A stretch of 64,000 bases of DNA from Heracleum sosnowskyi (Eukaryota; Streptophyta; Magnoliopsida; Apiales; Apiaceae): contig CM061238.1 of the NCBI GenBank assembly GCA_030848705.1, positions 50,755,133 to 50,819,132 on the forward strand. The letters are read 5' to 3'. Both the position numbers and the translations under genes were made by a program. Shown one piece after another: positions 1 to 10,300 of the stretch. Under the pieces are notes generated by a model. That model was given only the letters and a program-made list of their open reading frames with translations. It was not told where the DNA came from and made no database searches. Position 1 is the stretch's first letter. The number at the start of each line of letters is the position of its first letter.

Positions 1-258
1 TTTCGATTTATGTATTCATGAGATAGAGAACATAATCGAAGAGAAGCTCTTAAGAACAGAATTTCTTGAGAGAGTTTTTGTAAACTAGCAGCTCTCAAGA
101 ACATCAGAATTTCTTGAGAGAGTTTTTAACAGTTTTATATCAGATTTAATAAAGCTGTTATCTTTCTTTTCATATTTGTGATATATACATTAAGAAGTCG
201 ATTATCTTACTCTATTGTATTCAACCCCCCTTCTACAATAGATTATTACTGGGCAACA
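1..258 (+). repeat. 5' LTR of copia element, 3' part only (R/U5)
   Basis: Matches 11484-11741 at 257 of 258 positions. It ends in CA at 258, two bases before the primer-binding site. It contains the R and U5 portion with an AATAAA at 148-153. The U3 part, including the promoter, lies upstream of the window. Confidence 0.95.
47..120 (+). other. Two tandem hairpins in the R/U5 leader
   Basis: CTCTCAAGAA at 92-101 and TTCTTGAGAG at 111-120 form a perfect 10-bp inverted repeat with a 9-nt loop. A first copy at 47-56 and 63-72 is the same apart from one position that would be a G-U pair in RNA. Both recur in the 3' LTR (about 11530-11603). From the TATA position, transcription should start just upstream, so both hairpins would lie within about 110 nt of the RNA 5' end. 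A packaging, dimerisation or translation role is inference only. Confidence 0.6.
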
Positions 259-260
259 AT

Positions 261-272
261 TGGTATCAGAGC
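261..272 (+). promoter_or_regulatory. Primer-binding site, initiator Met-tRNA
   Basis: TGGTATCAGAGC lies two bases after the 5' LTR. This is the usual plant retrotransposon priming site, complementary to the 3' end of initiator methionine tRNA. It fixes the LTR end at 258. Confidence 0.93.
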
Positions 273-307
273 AAACTGATTTATTTTTAAATCAGAGACG
301 ATCTAAG

Positions 308-2620
308 ATGTCGACAACCAAGTATGAAAGCATGAAGATTCCCATCTTAAAGATATCAGAATATCCTACATGGAGGGTAAAGATGTTGATGTACCTGGAG
401 GCTATGGATCCTGACTACTTGGACAGGATTCGTGATGGACCATATATACCAACAAAGTTCGTAGAACGAACAGATACAGTACCAGAACATTATGTGGTCA
501 AAGCTAAAGCTGAATGGACTCCAGAAGAAAAAGCTCATGTACTCAGGGAACCAAAGATAAAGAATATCTTGCATAATAGCCTTGATGCTGTCATGTCAAA
601 CAGAGTGATTGCATGCAAGTCTTCAAAAGAAATCTGGGATACTTTGGAAACTCAGTGCCAGGGATCTGCATCTGTTAAGAAAAACAGAAGGGCTCTTTTG
701 ATTCAAGAATATGAACAATTCGATGCAAGACCTGAAGAGAGCCTGACTGATCTATATGATAGATTTCTGACACTATTGAACAGCTTATCCTTAGTTGACA
801 AAGTATATGAAACTGAAGATTCAAACACCAAATTTCTTAGAGCTTTACCTGAAGAATGGGATACTCAGACCTCAATCATTAGACACCAGTATGATCTGAA
901 CATTGTGTCTCTTGATGAGATCTATGGGATGCTAAGAACTCATGATCTTGAAGTACAACAGAGAAAGAACAAGAAAAGCAGCAAGGCAAAGTCAATTGCT
1001 TTGAATGTAGAAGCTAAATCAAAAGGAAAAGCTATGGAGGTCTCTAGAAGGAAAACAAGAGTAGCTGAATCAGATCCTGACGACTCTTCATCAGATACTG
1101 ATGGCAATTCTGATGCCAATACTGGTGATGAATCTTCTGATTCAGACATGGAGGAGATGGTTGCTATGATTGTTAGAAACTTCAGAAGGATGAAGTTCAG
1201 GAAGAATAGAAGACAAGGCAACTTTCAGAAAAAGACCTTCAATGCAGACAAAGACAAGTATATCAAAAAGGACAGCAAGGGTAGCAAATTTGACAAGTCA
1301 AATGTTAGATGCTACAAGTGTAATGGAATGGGTCACTTTGCTTCTGAATGCAACAAGACAAAGGCACTCATCACATCAAGCAAGGATTGGATGGACTCTT
1401 CCTCAGAATCTGATACTGAGGTAGTCAACTATGCGTTAATGGCCAATGCTGATGTAACTGTTGCTCCTGATGATAAGGTACTAAATACTATCTTTGATTT
1501 TGATACTGATAATGCTTCTGAGTTAAGACGTTTTCTAAAGTCATTACATATTAGCTTTAGAAGTCAAACTGCTGAGAATACTAGAATCTTATCTGAGATG
1601 TCTGACCTTAGAAAGAGGAATGAGATATTAGAAGCTGAATTTTCTCGTATGCAAGAAGTACAAAAAGAATGTGATAATGCTAAACACATGCACTTAGAGA
1701 TAACATCTAAATGTACTTCCCTTGAAAAAGAACTTGAATATGCTAATGAGAAAATCAGAACCTGGACAGACTCTGGTAGGAAATTTCATGAGATTAATAC
1801 CTCTAAGAATTGGAAAGAGTGTCTAGGATATAAGTCAGATGAAGATAAGAAATTAGCAGAGAAAATTGTCATTGATGAGACAGTCAGTCCAAAGACCTAT
1901 AGACATGTTATAGACTCAACCAAATCTAAGATTACTCCTGATAATTTTGTTTTTGGTAAGGATTCCAATTCTACTTTTGAAAAGGGATCTTCTTCTACTC
2001 AAGGAATTAAAGTTATAAAGTCTAAACCTGTCATGAACAAAGTCACTAAGAATCTAGGTCTATTGTCTCAGAAACAGCTTAAAGATAAAATCTGTGAGGT
2101 TACAGATAAGAAAAAGGAAGCTACTATTAAGAGAAACAGGAATGGTAAAATTGGGATCAATAAAGAAAATGGTTATAAGTATATCCCAAATGCACCTAGA
2201 AAGAGTTGTTTTAATTGTGGTAACTCTAATCATCTTGCTATTGATTGTAAAAAGAGTAAGAAGAAAATTGCTGAAATTCCTAAGTCTGATGTTAGGAATA
2301 AATCAGTATTTTACAAACCACAAAATTCCTGTTTTCATTGTGGTAGTCTATGGCATTCTATTTATACATGTAAAGAGTATCATGATTTGTACTATAACTT
2401 TTATGATCCATTACCTAAGTTTGAAAGTAGTACAAAGTCTGATAGAACTGAAAATGTCATAGTGAAGCATGCTTTTGTTAATACTGATGCTGACAAAGCA
2501 AATCCTGATGGAGTAAATCCTGTCAGGACTGCTAAAGTCAGAAAGTCTTCTGCTGCTAAACTTAATAAATTGCATGAGAAAGGAACCCAACATGTATGGG
2601 TTCCTAAGTGTTCTAACTAG
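308..2620 (+). CDS. gag: Gag polyprotein of copia element
   Basis: A 770-codon ORF encoding the capsid/nucleocapsid protein that packages the element's RNA in cytoplasmic particles. I chose the ATG at 308 (MSTTKYESM) because the upstream open stretch has no ATG. Residues about 10-250 are a UBN2-type retrotransposon gag domain (for example SVKKNRRALL and FLRALPEEWD). An acidic Ser/Asp-rich segment follows at about 255-295. There are three CCHC zinc knuckles: CYKCNGMGHFASEC near residue 335, CFNCGNSNHLAIDC near 635 and CFHCGSLWHSIYTC near 675. A predicted coiled coil lies at about 445-510. Three knuckles and 770 codons are large for copia Gag. It ends in TAG 15 bases before the pol ATG and in the same frame, so Gag-Pol expression needs readthrough, splicing or reinitiation. 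Confidence 0.93.
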   Translation: MSTTKYESMKIPILKISEYPTWRVKMLMYLEAMDPDYLDRIRDGPYIPTKFVERTDTVPEHYVVKAKAEWTPEEKAHVLREPKIKNILHNSLDAVMSNRVIACKSSKEIWDTLETQCQGSASVKKNRRALLIQEYEQFDARPEESLTDLYDRFLTLLNSLSLVDKVYETEDSNTKFLRALPEEWDTQTSIIRHQYDLNIVSLDEIYGMLRTHDLEVQQRKNKKSSKAKSIALNVEAKSKGKAMEVSRRKTRVAESDPDDSSSDTDGNSDANTGDESSDSDMEEMVAMIVRNFRRMKFRKNRRQGNFQKKTFNADKDKYIKKDSKGSKFDKSNVRCYKCNGMGHFASECNKTKALITSSKDWMDSSSESDTEVVNYALMANADVTVAPDDKVLNTIFDFDTDNASELRRFLKSLHISFRSQTAENTRILSEMSDLRKRNEILEAEFSRMQEVQKECDNAKHMHLEITSKCTSLEKELEYANEKIRTWTDSGRKFHEINTSKNWKECLGYKSDEDKKLAEKIVIDETVSPKTYRHVIDSTKSKITPDNFVFGKDSNSTFEKGSSSTQGIKVIKSKPVMNKVTKNLGLLSQKQLKDKICEVTDKKKEATIKRNRNGKIGINKENGYKYIPNAPRKSCFNCGNSNHLAIDCKKSKKKIAEIPKSDVRNKSVFYKPQNSCFHCGSLWHSIYTCKEYHDLYYNFYDPLPKFESSTKSDRTENVIVKHAFVNTDADKANPDGVNPVRTAKVRKSSAAKLNKLHEKGTQHVWVPKCSN

Positions 2621-2641
2621 TGTGTTTCTATTCTGATGCAG
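2611..2641 (+). promoter_or_regulatory. Gag stop codon embedded in a 3' splice-site-like signal
   Basis: The gag terminator TAG (2618-2620) overlaps TTCTAAC, which resembles a plant branch point. A T-rich run and GATGCAG ending at 2641 follow. Gag and pol share a frame, so either readthrough of TAG or splicing to 2642 could place protease downstream of Gag or of a short leader. Whether either is used cannot be told from sequence. Confidence 0.35.
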
Positions 2642-5600
2642 GGTAAAAAGAAAAATGTGTTAGTCATGGATAGTGGATGTTCTGTGCACATGATTGGAAA
2701 CAAAGCCCTGTTATCAGAATATGAGGAAAAAGCTGGCCCAACTGTGTCTTATGGAGATGGCAACATTGGACAAACCTTGGGATATGGCAATATAATCATT
2801 GGAAATGTCATCATTGAAAAAGTAGCTCTAGTGAAGGGACTAAAACACAACTTGTTGAGTATTAGTCAAATCACTGACAGAGGTTATCATGTCAATTTCT
2901 ATTCCACACATTGTGAAGTAGTCAGTAAAGCAACAGGGAAGATAGCACTAACTGGCTACAGGCATGGTAACATATATGAAGCCAACATTCTCTCAGATAC
3001 TGATGGCTCCCCTACATGTTTCATCAGTAAAGCTTCAGTAGATGAAAGTTGGAATTGGCACAAGAAGCTTTCTCATCTCAACTTCAGCAACATCAATGAG
3101 TTGGTTAAGAAAGAGTTAGTAAGAGGATTACCTAATGTCTTATATACACCTGATGGACTCTGTGATGCATGCCAAAAAGCAAAACAAAGAAGGACATCAT
3201 TCCAGAGTAAATCAGTATCCTCGATTGAAGAACCATATCACATGCTACATCTTGATCTGTTTGGTCCAGTCAACATCATGTCCATCAGTAAGAAAAGGTA
3301 CACTCTTGTAATTATTGATGAATATTCTAGATTCACCTGGGTGTATTTTCTGCATAGAAAAGATGAAACTCCGGAAGTTCTGTTGGATCATGTGAGGATG
3401 ATTGAGACAACCACAAAGTACAAAGTCAAGATTCTGAGAAGTGATAATGGTACTGAATTTAAGAATTCAAAGATGGAAGAGTTCTGCAAATACAAAGGAA
3501 TCATTCAACAATTCTCTGCTCCTGGCACACCTCAGCAAAATGGAGTAGTAGAAAGGAAGAATAGAACTCTTATTGAAGCTGGCAGAACTATGTTGGAAGA
3601 AGCTAAATTACCTACATATTTCTGGGCAGAAGCAGTCAACACAGCATGCTATACACAAAATCTCACATTGATAAACAGGCATGGTGTCACTCCTTATCAG
3701 TCACTCAAGGAGAAGAAACCAAGTCTGAAGCATTTGCATGTGTTTGGCTGTAAATGTTTTGTTCTCAGAACTCATCCTGAACAGCTAGGGAAATTTGAAA
3801 CAAAGGCTGATGAAGGAATATTCATAGGTTATCCTACATCAAGAGCCTTCAGAGTTTTTAATTTGAGAACAAGAACTGTCATGGAGTCAATTAATGTATC
3901 TTTTGATGATAAGAAGATAACTGGAATCATTGAAGACTCGCATGATAGACTGTTATTTGAAAATGAAGCTTTCAAGGAACCTGAAGAAATTGAATCAGAT
4001 CCTGTCAATTCATCAGATACTGATGGGTCACCAAATCCTGATGACTCACCAGGTACTGATGGTGCTAATACTGATGATGCAAACAACAGTGATACAACTA
4101 GTAGTGCTAATGTTGAGGGGGAGCAACGGCATTCAACTACAAGTTCAGAGTCAACTCAATCATCAGGACAGAATTCTTCAGATACTGATTCAAGTGAAGA
4201 TCCTGATAACACATCAGGAGGGCATAGCAATAATTCAGGGAGAGCTTCAAATCAATCAAATTCTTTCAATCAAGATAACACCAATCCAGGGGAAGCATCT
4301 ACTTCAAGAAACAATTTGACACCAGCAAGGAAATGGACAAAAGATCATACTCTTGATTTGATAATTGGAGATCCTGATGCAGGTGTTCAAACAAGAAGTG
4401 CAACTCAGAATGAATGTTTATATAATAACTTTCTATCCAAGGAGGAGCCTAAGAAAGTTGAAGATGCACTTAAAGATGTTGATTGGGTTACTGCAATGCA
4501 AGAAGAACTGAATGAATTTGACAGGAATGAAGTCTGGAAACTGGTACCAAGACCAAAGAATAGATCAATTGTTGGTACAAAGTGGATTTTCAAGAACAAG
4601 ACTGATTCTGATGGAGTCATTATCAGAAATAAAGCTAGACTAGTTGCAAAGGGGTATTCCCAACAAGAGGGAATTGACTATGATGAAACTTTTGCTCATG
4701 TTGCAAGACTCGAAGCCATCAGGATATTTCTTGCTTATGCAGCACATAAGAAATTCAAGGTTTTCCAGATGGATGTTAAAAGTGCTTTCTTAAATGGTGA
4801 ACTGGAGGAAGAAGTTTATGTTGAACAACCTCCTGGTTTCATTGATCCTAAATATCCAGATCATGTCTACAGACTGGATAAGGCACTTTATGGACTAAAG
4901 CAAGCTCCAAGAGCATGGTATGAAACCTTAGCTCAATTCTTACTGGAAAGTGGATTCAAAAGAGGTGCAATTGATAAAACTCTATTTTATTTGAATCATG
5001 GTAAGGAGTTGCTGTTAGTTCAGATTTATGTTGATGATATCATTTTTGGGTCAACAAACAATAAGCTGTGTGAAAAGTTTTCCAAGCTTATGCAGTCAAG
5101 ATATCAAATGAGCATGATGGGAGAAATGAGTTACTTTCTGGGTCTTCAAGTTAAACAGACTGATGAAGGGATTTTTATTAATCAGTCTAAATACACAAGG
5201 AATTTACTGACAAGGTTTAACATGCAAGACAGTACTCCTGCTTCAACTCCCATAGCTACAGCTACCAAACTTGATCCTGATCAAGGTGAAGAGGTAGATG
5301 TAACTCACTACAGAGGAATGATTGGCTCTTTATTGTATCTCACTGCCAGTAGACCAGATATCATGTTTGCAACCTGTCTATGTGCAAGATTTCAAGCAAA
5401 ACCTAGAGAACCACATCTGATTACAGTCAAAAGAATTTTCAGATATCTCAAAGGCACTCCTTCACTTGGCCTTTGGTATGCAAGGGAATCAGATTTTGGG
5501 TTGTGTGGTTATTCAGATGCTGATTTTGCAGGATGCAAAATAGACAGGAAAAGTACTTCAGGAAGTTGTCAGTTTTTGGGTGGAAGACTAGTTTCATGGT

Positions 5601-5974
5601 TCAGTAAAAAGCAGAAATCTATTTCCACTTCAACTGCAGAAGCTGAGTACATTGCTGCAGGAAGTTGTTGTGCTCAGATAATGTGGATGAGAAATCAGTT
5701 GTTAGATTATGGCCTGTCATACTCAAAAATCCCTATTTATTGTGATAACCAAAGTGCTATTGCAATGACAGGAAATCCAGTTCAGCATTCTCTTACTAAA
5801 CACATAAGTATCAGATATCACTTTATAAGAGAACAGGTTCTGGAAGGAACAATTGAACTTCACTTTGTTCCTACTGATCAACAACTAGCTGATATATTCA
5901 CCAAGCCACTGCCTGAAGCTACTTTCAATAAGTTGGTGAATGAACTTGGAATGATGAATTTTGAGAATTTTTGA
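2636..5974 (+). CDS. pol: Pol polyprotein of copia element (PR-INT-RT-RH)
   Basis: A 1112-codon ORF with no interruption. Protease: DSGCS at residues 12-16. GAG-pre-integrase zinc finger: His 142 and His 147 with CDAC at about 176-179. Integrase core: Asp about 207 (HLDLFG), Asp about 269 (RSDNGTEF) and Glu about 306 (NGVVERKNR), the D,D-35-E triad. An acidic, Ser-rich linker rich in TDGS and NPD follows at about 455-580. Reverse transcriptase (RVT_2): KWIFKNK, QMDVKSAFLNG and catalytic YVDD near 797-800. RNase H: YSDADFAG near 960, TAEAEY and YCDNQSA, then KHISIRYHFIRE where many copia elements have Asp in place of the first Ser. Together these enzymes copy the RNA to DNA and integrate it. 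The start is the first ATG, in the same frame as gag. Confidence 0.95.
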   Translation: MQGKKKNVLVMDSGCSVHMIGNKALLSEYEEKAGPTVSYGDGNIGQTLGYGNIIIGNVIIEKVALVKGLKHNLLSISQITDRGYHVNFYSTHCEVVSKATGKIALTGYRHGNIYEANILSDTDGSPTCFISKASVDESWNWHKKLSHLNFSNINELVKKELVRGLPNVLYTPDGLCDACQKAKQRRTSFQSKSVSSIEEPYHMLHLDLFGPVNIMSISKKRYTLVIIDEYSRFTWVYFLHRKDETPEVLLDHVRMIETTTKYKVKILRSDNGTEFKNSKMEEFCKYKGIIQQFSAPGTPQQNGVVERKNRTLIEAGRTMLEEAKLPTYFWAEAVNTACYTQNLTLINRHGVTPYQSLKEKKPSLKHLHVFGCKCFVLRTHPEQLGKFETKADEGIFIGYPTSRAFRVFNLRTRTVMESINVSFDDKKITGIIEDSHDRLLFENEAFKEPEEIESDPVNSSDTDGSPNPDDSPGTDGANTDDANNSDTTSSANVEGEQRHSTTSSESTQSSGQNSSDTDSSEDPDNTSGGHSNNSGRASNQSNSFNQDNTNPGEASTSRNNLTPARKWTKDHTLDLIIGDPDAGVQTRSATQNECLYNNFLSKEEPKKVEDALKDVDWVTAMQEELNEFDRNEVWKLVPRPKNRSIVGTKWIFKNKTDSDGVIIRNKARLVAKGYSQQEGIDYDETFAHVARLEAIRIFLAYAAHKKFKVFQMDVKSAFLNGELEEEVYVEQPPGFIDPKYPDHVYRLDKALYGLKQAPRAWYETLAQFLLESGFKRGAIDKTLFYLNHGKELLLVQIYVDDIIFGSTNNKLCEKFSKLMQSRYQMSMMGEMSYFLGLQVKQTDEGIFINQSKYTRNLLTRFNMQDSTPASTPIATATKLDPDQGEEVDVTHYRGMIGSLLYLTASRPDIMFATCLCARFQAKPREPHLITVKRIFRYLKGTPSLGLWYARESDFGLCGYSDADFAGCKIDRKSTSGSCQFLGGRLVSWFSKKQKSISTSTAEAEYIAAGSCCAQIMWMRNQLLDYGLSYSKIPIYCDNQSAIAMTGNPVQHSLTKHISIRYHFIREQVLEGTIELHFVPTDQQLADIFTKPLPEATFNKLVNELGMMNFENF

Positions 5975-6522
5975 GGAAAAGCTACAGAGAGGAAATCCTG
6001 ATAACTGTCAAATCCTGATGGTTATTCAGAAAGGTATGTATCTTTGATCAAATCCTGATAGGACTCAATCCTGACAGGAAATCAATTGGTCAAATCCTGA
6101 TGTTCAGTTATTTAAGCTGGTATGAAAACCAGAGGTTCTATGCTAACTTGTCATTAACACTCCTGGTAAACTCTGGACAATTAGATTATTACTTAGTCTT
6201 TGATTAAGTTTTCAGTCTTCATTATCAATGTCATTATTATCAGAGTTTATTATTTATCATCTCTATATCACTATGAGTGTTACTAACAAATTTTGCAGGC
6301 AAGAACAGGAAGAAAACAATTGAGAAAATAGACAAATTTCATTAATACTTGAAGATACATTACACATGAAATATGGAAATTACATATTTGTTTTCCTAGT
6401 CTATTTTCTACTCAGGAACTCGTGCTTTACAGATAAGCATGAACATGTGCCCTGCAAATTAGCATGAATGCTCCTGAGCAGCTTCACAGTTCATCAGAAC
6501 TGGAAGGTCTCTTGTTCCATCC
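5975..6522. other. Spacer after pol with a cluster of AATCCTGA words; 3' UTR side of the antisense gene
   Basis: No ORF that I can support. Five copies of AATCCTGA occur at 5994, 6011, 6051, 6067 and 6093, so the word is not explained by protein coding here. On the minus strand the stretch lies downstream of the antisense ORF and has an AATAAA (complement of 6246-6251) about 275 bases after its stop, a plausible poly(A) signal for that gene. Confidence 0.5.
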
Positions 6523-6942
6523 TTAAGAGACAAGAAGAGGAGCTGATTTACTTGAAGGCGGATCGTCACCGTGACCACCGGGACGCCTCCGTGCCTCCAA
6601 CTTGCATGACATACAAGCATCACGGATTCTCTTCTTACGTTTCTCAAGCTCTCGGACGAGCTCTTCATCATCTTCATCCTCATCCTCTTCATCATCCCAA
6701 TCGTCTTCATCCTCTTCATTGACAACGATGAGATTTTCAAGAGGATTCCAATCAGGATTTGCCTGATGGAAGTTATGAAGAAGCACATCAGCCATTGCAT
6801 TCACAAAAGCATGATGCTCCTGTGGATCAGGAATAGGCTGAGGTCCCTCTTGCTCTGCAATCTCTGCAAGAGCCTCATCCATTTGTTGCCAAATTCTATC
6901 AAGTTCTTCATCAGGTATGTTGTTTTGATTGTTGGCAGCCAT
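6523..6942 (-). CDS. Antisense ORF in copia element, acidic protein of unknown function
   Basis: A 139-codon ORF on the strand opposite gag and pol. It starts AACAATGGCTGCC, which fits the plant start-codon consensus. A TATA box lies about 95 bases upstream and a poly(A) signal downstream, so it looks like a self-contained gene. The protein (MAANNQNNIPDEELDRIWQQ...) has an N-terminal predicted helical segment, a strongly acidic run (residues about 77-93, nearly all D/E), a basic patch with KRKKR and a CMSC pair, and a Ser/Pro-rich tail. I recognise no domain. Antisense ORFs are known in several plant LTR retrotransposon lineages. The strand-specific signals argue against a chance ORF, and it overlaps no sense ORF. 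A regulatory or RNA-binding role is possible but unsupported. Confidence 0.68.
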   Translation of the reverse strand: MAANNQNNIPDEELDRIWQQMDEALAEIAEQEGPQPIPDPQEHHAFVNAMADVLLHNFHQANPDWNPLENLIVVNEEDEDDWDDEEDEDEDDEELVRELEKRKKRIRDACMSCKLEARRRPGGHGDDPPSSKSAPLLVS

Positions 6943-7338
6943 TGAAAAACAAAGAAGGTGAAAGGTTTTCGTAAGTTTTTCTCTGGAGAGGGTTTGTGTT
7001 TTAATAGATATATGATGATTATGCTTAACAGTTCTCTTTTATAGAGAATGTGTATTAAGGGTGCAGGTCATTTCTACAATCTCGATGAGACGGTTCGGTT
7101 TTCCATAAATATTTTTGCCTCGTTTGCTGGTAAGCGTGTTTTAATTCTATGACCATTAAGTTGGTTATTTTTCTTAAACCAAAACGCTATTCAGGATTGT
7201 TAAAATAAATTTTGTTTTCTTAAATAAAATTTTATTTTAATCTTATTGAATATTTTTTTTTCAATCCTGATATGGCAAAATATTTTGTGCGGAAATGCTT
7301 TTATTCCTGATGAGGTTAGGTTTTTCTTACATCAGAAA
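6943..7338 (-). promoter_or_regulatory. Promoter and 5' UTR of the antisense gene; leader of the downstream sense ORF
   Basis: On the minus strand, TATAAAAG is at 7043-7036, with the ATG at 6942, giving an expected 5' UTR of roughly 65-75 nt. On the plus strand the same stretch lies between pol and the third ORF and ends in a T-rich run with TTTTTCTTACATCAG (7321-7335), just before the ATG at 7339. That resembles a 3' splice site. One AATCCTGA (7263) and one inverse copy (7191) occur here. The middle is AT-rich with no other recognisable signal. Confidence 0.6.
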
Positions 7339-10300
7339 ATGCCTACTCGTTATGGACTACTTTCTAATGCTATGGGGCAAGGTCCAACCCACCTTGTTCC
7401 TGACACAAGCATGCAACCTAAACAGTCTAAACAGTTAACAACCACCTCTACTGTCTCTCAAAAGACTTTAGTTGTAAAATCAAAGAAATCAGCTAGAACT
7501 GATGTGTTTGGAAGGCAATCAGGTTCAACGGATTTTTCCTCTACACCACTCACTAAAAAGAAGATACAAGGGAGTGTACAAGGGGTCCTGGTGAAGAAAG
7601 CTGATAAGGTTGTTAAGAATGTTCCTGTGAAAAGGAAGTTAAGGTTGATTGATGAAAGTGATTCAGAGGATGACTTACCTATATCCTCTGTGATGAATGT
7701 GAACAAGGAAGTTGCTGATACTGCTACTAAAGCTGTGGTACCTTCATCAACACCACAAAAGACAAGGAAATTATCAAAGAGCAGGTATCATATTCCTTTG
7801 ACAGTGCAAATGAAGGATACTGATATTCAGACATCAAATCCTGATGAGTCATCTACTCCTGATGCTCTAGCAAATCCTGATGTTAGTATTCCTGATGCAA
7901 CAACACAAGTTGTCTCTACATCAGACTCTCCAGCCTCTCCATCTCAGATTAGAGAAATTTCTTGGGAGAAGGTTTCTACAACTGCTTCCTTGGTTGGTCT
8001 TACACCTACATCAAAGAAAAAGAGGAATGCAGAAGAGTTAGTCTATCAGAGACAGAAGAAGCTGAAAGGATCAAGCCCACAAGAACCTGAATTTCAGAGT
8101 AATTCAGCAGCTACTGTTGATCCTGCCACACAAGAACCACTCAATCAAAGTTTGGGTGAAGGCTTAGCTAGTGGAATGGTCACACAAGAACCATTTTCTC
8201 AAAGGGAGAATGAAGACATCAACATTCCAGCTACACAAGAACCATCTTCTCAAAGTGAAGATGCAGGCAAAGCTAAAGCTTCTGTTGAAAGATTGGTCGC
8301 GAACATTGTCAATGAGGGAAGCACACAAGAACCTTTAACTCAAAGTGTTGAAGAAGCTTCTGAACCTCAAGCTCCACAAGAACCATTGGTAGCAAATACT
8401 GATGCACGCATATCAAATCCTGACGATGTTCATCCTGACGCTAGTGGTGCTCCTGATAATGAACCTATTTTGATACAGCCACTTCGTTCAAGACCAATGG
8501 ATCATCCTATCTCAGAACCACAGGATAAACTGAAAGGTATTGCTATTCCTGATCCTGATATTACTCATGGTATTGTTGATGATACTTCTGATGATAGTGA
8601 TGATGATAATGAGAATCGAAAAGAGAAGGAACAGCTTGCTACAGCACTCAAAATTAGTCTTGGAACTAATTTTGGTTCATCCAGTACATATATGGCTAGC
8701 AATGCTTCCACTGGGAAAGATCAGAGACAAGATTTTTCTATTCCTTCCTTTGATCCTGCAGAGGCATTTAGACAGAATGAATGGAACAATTCATGGCACC
8801 AATCTGATGAATCTATCAGTTTTTCTTCTGCTATTGAACATGCCTATAATGCAGTGAAGTCTATAGAGAATCAAGACTTGAAGAATCATCTGAAGGCTAC
8901 AACTCTGTTATCCAAAAGTCTGAAAAGTGAGATTGATTCTATCAAGGGCTCAACTGAAAAAGTGAGGACTGATATCTTTAATAATTTTACAAAGGTGCCT
9001 ACTACTTTACAATTGAGGGTAGTGGAATCCCAAGTGAAATCTGTTGTTTCAGAACAAACCTCAATCAATCAAAGAATTGATTCTCTGGATACTAAGGTAA
9101 CTGAAATTCAAGCCTCTCTTTCCTTAATTTTGCAATTATTGTCAAATCCTGATGTCAAAAAGGGGGAGAAGGTTATTCAGACAAAATGTACACCTGATCT
9201 AGTATTAAGAAATAATGATGATGATACTGGAGATGATGGTGGTGACAAAGCGATACAAGGAGAAACCTCTGATGCTGTTGTTATGAAGACAATCCAAACT
9301 TCTCAAAGTCAAACAACGCAGTCAACTCATGTTTCTGATTCTGGAGTTAAGACAGTAAGAACATTGGTGCAATCTCAGATCCTGACGGAAGATCAAATCC
9401 TGACACCTGGTCATGGACACATTCTTGCTACAATTCCTGAAGGTGATGAAGATGTGATTATTGATAATCCTGAAGATGCATCAAATTTATTCCAGAAGTT
9501 TTCTACAAAAGACGGCAGAATTGTTACTCTATATCACACTGATAAAAGAGTTCAACAATTATATGCAAGAAAAGCACTCTCTACAGCAAGTGAAGAATAT
9601 CCAGATCTCTCACATGAAGAATTCTTGAGACTACAAAGAGAGACAATGGAAAGCTATACTGCTCCTGCTAGAGGTAGAGGAAGCAGAGGTAGGAGAGGTG
9701 CTAGAAGAAATAGAAGAGGTTCTTCAACTCAAACAGTACCTAGACAGACAAGGTCTAGAGGGTTAAGAATTGAAGAAATTCCTGAAGCTTCACACAATCT
9801 AACAGATCCTGTTATCAAGGATATCATGGAGAAAGAAGACAAGGAATTTGTTGAAGAAGAACCTGAATTGAGAAGAAAATCAAGTAAATCAACTCTCAGC
9901 AATACAAATCAAATTGAAGATTCTAATCCTGACAATATTCAAGATCCTGACGAATCTGAAATTCTGCAAGAGGTTGATTTGATAATCTTATCTACTGTTG
10001 TTGATTGTCACAACAAAGAAGTAGATGAAGAAGAAGAAGCCATAAGAAGAGATATTACAAAGAGAACAAATGAAGATTTTAATCTCTATCTACAAAGGCT
10101 TAAAGTTTCAAATGAAAGAAAATGGAGAAATTCAAGCAGACAAGAATCTTTACTTGAAAAAAGCTACACTCATGAAAAGGAGAAAGACAAGAAGTGGGAA
10201 CACATAAGTACACTGAAGTGTGATACACCTATCAATTTTCAGACTGGTGGAATTATTACAAGTGCTTCAAGTGTTGTTGATTTGTCTGATATGGTTAGAT

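Noticed and set aside
260..307. Upstream extension of gag from 260
   Set aside because: It would start at TTG inside the primer-binding site. The first ATG in a conserved gag N-terminus is at 308.
6459..6800. Other ORFs overlapping the antisense gene (minus 6459-6800, plus 6468-6722)
   Set aside because: They are shadows of the 139-codon ORF, without start context or promoter of their own.
5972..7339. Readthrough from pol into the third ORF, as in SIRE1
   Set aside because: pol ends in TGA, the third ORF is in another frame and a 1.36 kb gap with many stops lies between.
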